Shown here: positions 5,476 through 9,895 of the stretch, piece after piece
How the letters are laid out: every line of letters starts with the position of its first letter
How positions within the stretch are numbered: position 1 is the stretch's first letter
NCBI GenBank assembly: GCA_030916795.1
Contig: JAUPVZ010000024.1
Coordinates: forward strand, 1 to 9,895
Length of the DNA: 9,895 nucleotides
Reading direction: 5' to 3'
Origin: Patescibacteria group bacterium
GTDB lineage: Bacteria > Patescibacteriota > Minisyncoccia > Phycocordibacterales > XYD1-FULL-46-19
Notes under the pieces: generated by a model
What the model saw: only the letters and a program-made list of their open reading frames with translations
Told to the model about the DNA's origin: nothing
The model's database searches: none
Translations under genes and position numbers: made by a program

Positions 5476-6351
5476 ATGTCCCCGCTAGACTACCACCTAA
5501 AACAAATAGCCAGCCTCGAAAAATCGGCTCGCGTTGCTTTCACCAAAAAGCACCCGGTGTTTTTACCTATAATCCTTGAATCAAAACGACTCTTAAACTA
5601 TTTGAAATATCAACTCCGTCCGCAATTTTTTGTTAAGCACCAATCACTCCCCAACTGGTTTAACATCACCGAGCATTCGTCACCCCTCTACCGAAAATAT
5701 AATCAGGAAAAACTAGACGAGGGTAAAATTGAAAATATTAAAATTGCTATAAAAAATATGGATTGTTTAGTTATTGCCCCAGGTCAAACATTTTCCTTTT
5801 GGAAATTTGTCGGACGACCATCAAAAAAGAAAGGTTTTAAAAATGGCCTAGTGCTTTCTGACGGCAAACTAAAACAAGACATTGGCGGTGGCCTGTGCCA
5901 GCTTTCCAACCTCCTAGCTTATATGTTTGCCTGTACCGAGTGTGACTTTGTCGAAAGAAAGCACCACTCACGCGATGTTTTTCCCGACAGTGGCCGGACT
6001 GTCCCCTTTGCTTCTGGCGCCACTGTCTTCTTCAACCTTATCGACTTGAAGGTGAAAAACAATTATAGTTTTCCGCTAAAAATAAATTTGCGGACTACTG
6101 ACACCCAACTACGAGGTAGCCTAAGCGCCCCCGTATCACTTCCTTATGTAGTCAAGCTAGAAGAAAAACAGTCTACCTTTATCAAGTCCGCCACTACCGG
6201 TCTGGTGTATCGTTGCAACGAACTCTACCGTGTGTTCTATACGAAAATAACCAAAGAAAAAATCAAAGAAATCTTATTATGGAAAAATACCGCTCGAGTA
6301 ATGTACGAAGAAGAGGTCATAAAATATCCCATAAAAACTCTCTCTGTATAA
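5476..6351 (+). CDS. VanW family protein
   Basis: VanW-domain proteins occur in some vancomycin-resistance clusters and widely elsewhere; their biochemical function is unknown, and a cell-envelope role is assumed. The 291-residue product is the short form, without the peptidoglycan-binding and G5 domains of larger relatives. The domain is clear: APGQTFSFW (101-109), then a GRPSKKKGF stretch, the hallmark DIGGGLCQLSN (135-145) with Cys141, paired His163-His164, and FPDSGRTVPF followed by GATVFFNLIDLKVKN. There is no signal peptide; the N-terminus is mixed helical and basic. The ATG at 5476 is the first usable start and lies 26 bases after the palindromic block. No Shine-Dalgarno sequence or clear promoter is visible. 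It heads a run of envelope-type genes. It should not be read as evidence of glycopeptide resistance, as no other van genes are present. Confidence 0.93.
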   Translation: MSPLDYHLKQIASLEKSARVAFTKKHPVFLPIILESKRLLNYLKYQLRPQFFVKHQSLPNWFNITEHSSPLYRKYNQEKLDEGKIENIKIAIKNMDCLVIAPGQTFSFWKFVGRPSKKKGFKNGLVLSDGKLKQDIGGGLCQLSNLLAYMFACTECDFVERKHHSRDVFPDSGRTVPFASGATVFFNLIDLKVKNNYSFPLKINLRTTDTQLRGSLSAPVSLPYVVKLEEKQSTFIKSATTGLVYRCNELYRVFYTKITKEKIKEILLWKNTARVMYEEEVIKYPIKTLSV

Positions 6352-6366
6352 AAACAAATAATGAAT

Positions 6367-6380
6367 TATAATTAACAAAA
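6367..6380 (+). promoter_or_regulatory. Putative -10 element for near-leaderless GerMN gene
   Basis: TATAAT at 6367-6372 is a perfect -10 hexamer lying 8 bases before the ATG at 6381. A transcript starting 7 bases downstream would have a leader of about two bases. No clear -35 is visible, and the gap to the upstream gene is only 29 bases, so co-transcription with the VanW gene is also possible. Confidence 0.45.
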
Positions 6381-6863
6381 ATGAAAAAGATTCTACTAAT
6401 CATTGTCGTCATTATATTAAGTTTGGGGCTATGGAAAATCTGGCCATCTCAAACTCAAACTATCACCGTCTTTTTCCTCGATACCGCCAACTTCAACATT
6501 GGCCGTGAACCCTATGAAAAATCTGTCGTCCGAGAAGTGGCAGTGGGCGACCCAATGAAAGCGGTCTTGCAAGAACTAATAAAAGGCCCGACCAGTGCCG
6601 AACAAGCTATTGGCCTGGCAGTAGAAAAAAGCGCGGCCACTAGCCTTCGTCTGGAATTTAACAATGAAACCGGCCTCGCCCGCGTGTACCTCGAGGGCGG
6701 TTGCGACTCGCGTGGGTCCACTTACACAATTGGCAACCTTATTGTAAAAAACCTTCGCCAATTTCCCGATGTAAAGCGCGTTTATATTTACGACCCAGCT
6801 GGCTCCACCCTCGGCACAGGCAACGAGCCATTTGATCTACTCCCCGACTGCCTCCAACCCTAA
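6381..6863 (+). CDS. GerMN domain-containing membrane-anchored protein
   Basis: The GerMN domain was first described in the spore proteins GerM and LpqB and also occurs in many non-sporulating bacteria, probably as an extracytoplasmic domain acting near the cell wall. The 160-residue product has a short basic start (KK) and one hydrophobic segment at 4-20, which acts as an uncleaved anchor or signal. The domain covers roughly 28-155: TITVFFLDTANF (27-38), VGDPMKAVLQELIKGPT (55-71), SLRLEFNNETGLARVYLEG (88-106), YTIGNLIVKNLRQFPDVKRVYIY (split across 115-137), and the end GNEPFDLLPD. Two cysteines (C108, C157) may pair. The ATG at 6381 is chosen because it gives the membrane segment directly; it has no Shine-Dalgarno sequence. 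Confidence 0.88.
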   Translation: MKKILLIIVVIILSLGLWKIWPSQTQTITVFFLDTANFNIGREPYEKSVVREVAVGDPMKAVLQELIKGPTSAEQAIGLAVEKSAATSLRLEFNNETGLARVYLEGGCDSRGSTYTIGNLIVKNLRQFPDVKRVYIYDPAGSTLGTGNEPFDLLPDCLQP

Positions 6864-6901
6864 TCAAAAATTAAATTACTTCGGTAAAATTAGTTTTTTG
6901 C

Positions 6902-6913
6902 TATTATTAGCCA
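6902..6913 (+). promoter_or_regulatory. Putative -10 element for leaderless membrane-protein gene
   Basis: TATTAT at 6902-6907 is followed by exactly six bases and then the ATG at 6914, which places the expected transcription start on the A of the start codon. No Shine-Dalgarno sequence is present. The -35 region is poor, so this is a moderate call. Confidence 0.45.
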
Positions 6914-7519
6914 ATGGTCACAACTAAAAACCCGGCCTTGTTCTGGCTCAGCCTGTTTTCCCTCACCTTTGGCGTCATTGCTATCGACTACTCGATATAT
7001 GTCGGCAACACTGGTTCAGCTTTTTGGTTTTGCTATATCGCTTTAGTCTTGTTTGGATTGGGCGGAATTTTATGCTCTCCCACCCTAGTGGTTTCTCAAC
7101 TGCAAATCATCTTTCTCCCCGTCCTAATCTGGCTTGGTGATTTTTTGTTTGTCCTATCGCCAAAAAACAGCTTGTGGGGTATTAGTGATTATTTTTTCAC
7201 CACCCTCACCCCACTGGCTCGGCTAATATCATTGGAACATTTTTTCATTATCCCTCTTGGCCTGATTTTACTCAGTCTGTTGCCCAAACCTAAATTTGTT
7301 TGGTCAATAGTTATAAGTGCCACTCAGACTGTTCTCACTTTTCTTCTCATTCTTTTTTTTACAAAGCCAACAGACAACGCCAACTGTGTTTTTTCTTCCT
7401 GTGCCAGCGTTGTCCCCGACGGGCCCCTCTATCAGCTGTATTGGTTTGGCCTAATGTTTGCTATGATGATTATTAGTAGTGGAATATTTCGTTTGTTTTA
7501 TTTTTTCAAAAAAAATTAA
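6914..7519 (+). CDS. Uncharacterised polytopic membrane protein
   Basis: I do not recognise a family. The 201-residue product is very hydrophobic, with about six predicted membrane spans: near 8-27, 34-54, 60-82, 106-122, 128-148 and 172-195. Short polar loops carry SPKNSLWG (between spans three and four) and TDNANCVFSSCASVVPDG (between the last two spans), the second with two cysteines C-x4-C. The C-terminus is aromatic and ends in FFKKN, suggesting a cytoplasmic end. It follows the GerMN gene by 50 bases and precedes the cysteine-rich peptidase-like gene by 4 bases, so the two are probably co-transcribed and may work together at the membrane. No catalytic or transport motif is evident. Confidence 0.8.
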   Translation: MVTTKNPALFWLSLFSLTFGVIAIDYSIYVGNTGSAFWFCYIALVLFGLGGILCSPTLVVSQLQIIFLPVLIWLGDFLFVLSPKNSLWGISDYFFTTLTPLARLISLEHFFIIPLGLILLSLLPKPKFVWSIVISATQTVLTFLLILFFTKPTDNANCVFSSCASVVPDGPLYQLYWFGLMFAMMIISSGIFRLFYFFKKN

Positions 7520-7523
7520 TCTC

Positions 7524-8621
7524 GTGAAAAAGAAAATTAAAAAGCTGTGGGCCAAAAACAAATATCGACAGTTAATCTTTGTAGCCATCTTGTTAGTAGT
7601 AGCAGCGGTTTCTGCCACGCTTGCTTTTGTTTATCAGATTCCACCCACCGACCACCTAACCGCTGCCGCTACCAACTCAAAACCGCCCGCCCCTTCTCCA
7701 ACTCAAATGGGCTGGTGTGTAAATGGCGACCTTATCACCAATAGGGGCTACCGAGCAAGTTATAGTGAATGTTCAGCCCTCGGGGTAGACCCAGCCGCCC
7801 TTACACAATGGTATGCTTGGTGCCCAGACAAAAGCTCAACCGAAGAGAGAACTTCTTGTACTTGTCGAGACAATGATATTCAAAAAAGCTTACTACTGCT
7901 TGCAGGCATTGCCGGACGAAATACTTTAATTGAAAGAGTAAATGATGGCCAAATTACAGTTGGTCCGGGATCAGATTGGGAGGCGTTAAAAAATACCAAT
8001 ATCGCAGCCAGATTACAATGTACTTGTGGCGTTTTTTCAGCTGGCAATAGACCAAGTCGCACCAGCACAATAATAGATTTTAATGGCACACCTCTACCAG
8101 TAGAAGACGATGTAACCAACAATAAGTTAAAAGGACAATGGGAACTAATCCGGCAAACCTCAATACTCTTTAGTAGGATGTCTAAAATGGACGAACTTGG
8201 GCAATGCACAATCACTCCTGGTATGGCTTATAACACTTGTCGAATCACTGGTAGCTACGATCGACGTCGGGACAATGCAGACTCACCACACCGACAGGGT
8301 TTGGCTATTGATTTTTCTTGTGGGGACCAAATGCCATCTACCACCTTCCCCACACGCTGTACAGAAAACACATCTAAATTTTTGGAATTGATTAAGGCCG
8401 CTAATCCTGGCTTTAATATTATTGAGGAATGTAATGATATCCAACGTAGTTGTGCTGTTACCACTGGTAGTAACCAAGTAATTCATCTCGATTTAAAAGA
8501 TAGAATCCCCGGCAATTATAGTGGCGGCGCCGATAATTGCAATATAACAATTGAGGGAGGTTATCTCGGACAGGACCAAAATGGTAATCCAAAATGGATT
8601 TGTCCTTGGACTTGTAGCTAA
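7524..8621 (+). CDS. Cys-rich membrane-anchored protein with M15/LAS-type peptidase motifs
   Basis: The GTG at 7524 is preferred. It lies 4 bases after the previous stop and gives a basic start (KKKIKK) before a membrane span at 17-37. The ATG at 7479 would overlap the upstream gene by 41 bases and add a non-signal extension. The resulting 365-residue protein should face outward. A Pro/Ala/Ser linker follows the span. The middle region is cysteine-rich, with two CTC motifs (112-114 and 166-168). The C-terminal part carries SPHRQGLAID (254-263), matching the SxHxxGxAxD zinc motif of D-Ala-D-Ala-carboxypeptidase/LAS enzymes, and VIHLD (319-323), which could supply the third ligand His321. The usual acidic residue three before that His is absent. 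Sixteen cysteines suggest disulfides. A peptidoglycan peptidase is likely but activity is unproven. Confidence 0.82.
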   Translation: MKKKIKKLWAKNKYRQLIFVAILLVVAAVSATLAFVYQIPPTDHLTAAATNSKPPAPSPTQMGWCVNGDLITNRGYRASYSECSALGVDPAALTQWYAWCPDKSSTEERTSCTCRDNDIQKSLLLLAGIAGRNTLIERVNDGQITVGPGSDWEALKNTNIAARLQCTCGVFSAGNRPSRTSTIIDFNGTPLPVEDDVTNNKLKGQWELIRQTSILFSRMSKMDELGQCTITPGMAYNTCRITGSYDRRRDNADSPHRQGLAIDFSCGDQMPSTTFPTRCTENTSKFLELIKAANPGFNIIEECNDIQRSCAVTTGSNQVIHLDLKDRIPGNYSGGADNCNITIEGGYLGQDQNGNPKWICPWTCS

Positions 8622-8643
8622 ACTAAATAAAATAAAAATAATT

Positions 8644-8679
8644 AAAGGGGTTGCGCTCAAGATGAGCACAACCCCTTTT
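8644..8679. terminator. Rho-independent terminator shared by convergent genes
   Basis: AAAGGGGTTG (8644-8653) pairs with CAACCCCTTT (8669-8678). After a C-A mismatch, GCTC (8655-8658) pairs with GAGC (8664-8667) around the loop AAGAT. The plus strand ends in TTTT. The minus strand continues as TTTAATTATTTTTATTTT, a stronger U-tract. It sits between the peptidase-like gene (+) and the GC-rich gene (-), and probably serves both. Confidence 0.88.
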
Positions 8680-8704
8680 CCTCTCCACCAAGGCAGAGAG
8701 GAAA

Positions 8705-9277
8705 TCACTTGGACAAGACCCCCAGTCTCACCAGGGGCCTCAACACCTCTTCGATGTTAATCTCGCCATCGGCCTGCCCGACGGCAAAGATAGTGAAGCC
8801 CTCACCGCCAGGAGAGGCGGTGACCCAGTCCTCTATATTCCTCACCCCATAAGCGGTGTAGGAATCAGAGGACATCTCTTCTCCGTCTGGCTCTGCCACC
8901 AGGTGCAGGAGGGTCTTTTCATACTCTCCCACCTCGTGGTCGATAGCCACACAGACCACTCCGCCGTAGCCCACCCACGCCACCGCTGTTGCGGGGCGAG
9001 TGGCCTGAGGCTTGTCGCAATAATATTGCGACGCCACAGACTCTAGTGTCTGCTTGGGCAAAGGGTCGGATCCCTCCTCCTGTCGACAACGATCAGTCGG
9101 AGGAAGAAGACCAGATTCCCTTAACTCCACCTCGGCCGAGCCGAGCCAAACAAAGGTTGTGTCCGATTCTGCGTGGTCGGTATAAAAGCCGACCCGACAA
9201 GCTTCAGCAAAAGACTCGCCCGAAGCCGGAGAATCCTGGACACAAAGCGCTGCGACGAGCGTAAGTAGAATAAACAT
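8705..9277 (-). CDS. Uncharacterised secreted protein in a GC-rich, foreign-looking gene
   Basis: I do not recognise this protein. The ATG at 9277 is chosen because AGAAGGAG (9290-9283) lies five bases upstream and because it opens with a hydrophobic signal-like segment, MFILLTLVAALC. An ATG at 9313 would add 12 residues, bury the signal and ignore the ribosome site. The 190-residue product is acidic, with five cysteines (one in the signal segment). It has a C-terminal region that looks folded: TAVAWVGYGGVVCVAIDHEV, IEDWVTASPGGEGFTIFAVG and INIEEVLRPLVRLGVL. No lipobox fits well. Codon use is unlike its neighbours (many GAG, GCC, CTC, GTG). G+C counted by hand over 8701-9240 is about 58%, while nearby lines are mostly about 37-53%. 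It is the only complete gene here ending in TGA. Recent transfer is a reasonable inference. Confidence 0.78.
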   Translation of the reverse strand: MFILLTLVAALCVQDSPASGESFAEACRVGFYTDHAESDTTFVWLGSAEVELRESGLLPPTDRCRQEEGSDPLPKQTLESVASQYYCDKPQATRPATAVAWVGYGGVVCVAIDHEVGEYEKTLLHLVAEPDGEEMSSDSYTAYGVRNIEDWVTASPGGEGFTIFAVGQADGEINIEEVLRPLVRLGVLSK

Positions 9278-9282
9278 AATAT

Positions 9283-9290
9283 CTCCTTCT
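9283..9290 (-). promoter_or_regulatory. Strong Shine-Dalgarno sequence deciding the start at 9277
   Basis: AGAAGGAG on the minus strand, five bases (ATATT) before the ATG at 9277. It is the only convincing ribosome-binding site in the window. A small stem, CCACA/TGTGG, forms just upstream of it in the leader. Confidence 0.85.
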
Positions 9291-9337
9291 CCCACATTTT
9301 TGGCTGTGGACACCCATGTAAACGAACTCTGTTTATA

Positions 9338-9365
9338 ATTATATCATATATACCAATATTGTCAA
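9338..9365 (-). promoter_or_regulatory. Perfect-consensus sigma70 promoter for the 8705-9277 gene
   Basis: On the minus strand TTGACA (9365-9360) and TATAAT (9343-9338) are exact consensus hexamers with a 16-base spacer. Transcription should start near 9331, giving a leader of about 54 bases before the ATG. The -35 lies in a 13-base inverted repeat, ATATTG-T-CAATAT (9356-9368), a possible operator. Confidence 0.85.
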
Positions 9366-9402
9366 TATAGAGAAAAACCCTCTATTCAGGGCTATTTTAA
9401 GC

Positions 9403-9414
9403 TATAATTTGTCT
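9403..9414 (+). promoter_or_regulatory. -10 element placing recG on a leaderless transcript
   Basis: TATAAT at 9403-9408 is followed by six bases and the recG ATG at 9415, so the expected transcription start is the A of the start codon. There is no Shine-Dalgarno sequence. The -35 region is weak. Confidence 0.6.
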
Positions 9415-9895
9415 ATGAATCCGACTGATCTCATTTCCGCCCACTTTCGCCTAAAGCCCGACCAAAAGGTAGCACTGGAAAGGTTGCGCTTAAATACCAT
9501 CCAAGATTTATTGCTCTACCTCCCCGCCCGCTACGCCTTTCAGGGTGAAATAAAAAATATTGCCGACATTGTCGTCGGAGAAAATACGGCAATTATTGTA
9601 CGCGTCGTTAAAGCCGAAACCAAAAAAGCTTACCGCCAAAAAATACCAATGGCCGAAGCGACCTTTGAAGACGAAACGGGCAAAATAAAAGCTGTCTGGT
9701 TCCACCAAGCCTACCTCGCCAAAAAACTTTTCCCGGGCCAAACCGTGCAACTTTCCGGTAAAGCCACCGAGCGAAAGGGTGAAATATATTTAGCTAACCC
9801 AGATATAAACACCGACCCGGTACCCAACTTTTCCAAAAACACTATTTTTGCCAGTGGTGATGGGGCCAATGTCCTAGTTCCTGTTTACCCCGAAA
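9415..9895 (+). CDS. recG: ATP-dependent DNA helicase RecG, 5' part
   Basis: RecG is a superfamily 2 DNA translocase that remodels stalled replication forks and Holliday junctions. Only the first 160 codons are in the window; the full protein is usually about 680-700 residues, so helicase motifs lie beyond the right edge. What is visible is the N-terminal wedge region: LNTIQDLLLYLPARYAF (26-42), matching the family's tDLL-x2-P-x-RY signature, then an OB-fold with VVGENTAIIVRVV, ATFEDETGKIKAVWFHQAYL (split across 82-101), LFPGQTVQLSGKATERKGEIY, NPDI and finally VPVYP, which leads into the helicase core. The ATG at 9415 is supported by the promoter position and by the family N-terminus. It diverges from the GC-rich gene. 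Confidence 0.94.
   Translation, partial: MNPTDLISAHFRLKPDQKVALERLRLNTIQDLLLYLPARYAFQGEIKNIADIVVGENTAIIVRVVKAETKKAYRQKIPMAEATFEDETGKIKAVWFHQAYLAKKLFPGQTVQLSGKATERKGEIYLANPDINTDPVPNFSKNTIFASGDGANVLVPVYPE

Larger units (their letters stand above)
9278..9414. other. Divergent intergenic region between GC-rich gene and recG
   Basis: This 137-base AT-rich gap carries the consensus promoter and leader of the minus-strand gene and the -10 of recG. The two -10 elements are about 60 bases apart, back to back, so the promoters could influence each other. Short repeats TAGAG/CTCTA and CCCT/AGGG lie between them but are too short to call. Confidence 0.6.

Noticed and set aside
5476..6351. Vancomycin resistance determinant
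   Set aside because: VanW-domain proteins are widespread with unknown function, and no van ligase, dehydrogenase or regulator is present in the window.
7479..7523. ATG start for the Cys-rich protein upstream of GTG 7524
   Set aside because: It overlaps the preceding gene by 41 bases and adds 15 residues before the basic start of the membrane anchor. The GTG at 7524 gives a normal anchor and a 4-base gap.
8989..9264. Plus-strand open frame opposite the GC-rich gene
   Set aside because: High G+C on the coding strand leaves the opposite frame open. There is no start signal, and the product is Pro/Arg-rich without recognisable features.
9278..9313. ATG at 9313 as start of the GC-rich gene
   Set aside because: It lacks a Shine-Dalgarno sequence and puts polar residues before the signal segment; the ATG at 9277 has AGAAGGAG five bases upstream.
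1..9895. CRISPR array or insertion sequence
   Set aside because: No regularly spaced direct repeats and no transposase-like reading frame were seen. The repeats at 5284-5450 are palindromic and not periodic.

Overview
The window looks like a chromosomal segment from a Candidate Phyla Radiation (Patescibacteria, probably Parcubacteria-like) bacterium. The support is a type IV pilus block in the order pilM-pilN-pilO-small protein-pilB, short tightly packed genes, a stand-alone SWIB-domain protein, a short VanW protein, near absence of Shine-Dalgarno sequences, and a tRNA without an encoded CCA end. This placement is inferred from gene content, not from a phylogenetic marker. TGG is used for Trp and TAA or TGA for stops, so the standard bacterial code fits.

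Layout. Positions 1-3876 (minus strand) hold the pilus assembly operon, read right to left: PilM, PilN, PilO, a small PilP-position membrane protein, and the PilB/GspE ATPase, which runs off the left edge. The ATPase carries an apparent one-base deletion at about 176-177. Divergent from it is comF (3942-4607, +), which converges on a SWIB-domain gene (4653-4907, -) across a perfect 42-bp palindromic terminator. Positions 4908-5475 have no credible protein gene. They hold several hairpins, a tRNA-Ser(GCU) at 5198-5286, and an unusual block of nested inverted repeats (5284-5450) containing both an inverted and a direct 14-nt copy of the tRNA T-arm.

Positions 5476-8621 (+) form an envelope-directed run: VanW family, GerMN-domain protein, an unknown polytopic membrane protein, and a cysteine-rich membrane-anchored protein with M15/LAS-type metallopeptidase motifs. 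A terminator at 8644-8679 separates this run from a convergent minus-strand gene (8705-9277). That gene is the compositional outlier of the window: about 58% G+C, the only clear Shine-Dalgarno sequence, the only TGA stop, and a perfect consensus TTGACA-16-TATAAT promoter. The window ends in the 5' part of recG (9415 onward), which appears to be expressed as a leaderless mRNA.

Functionally, the pilus operon and comF fit DNA uptake and surface motility, common in this group. The middle cluster fits cell-envelope remodelling. RecG belongs to replication-fork repair. The points most worth checking are the tRNA-derived palindromic block, the foreign-looking gene at 8705-9277, the frameshift in pilB, and the cysteine-rich peptidase-like protein.
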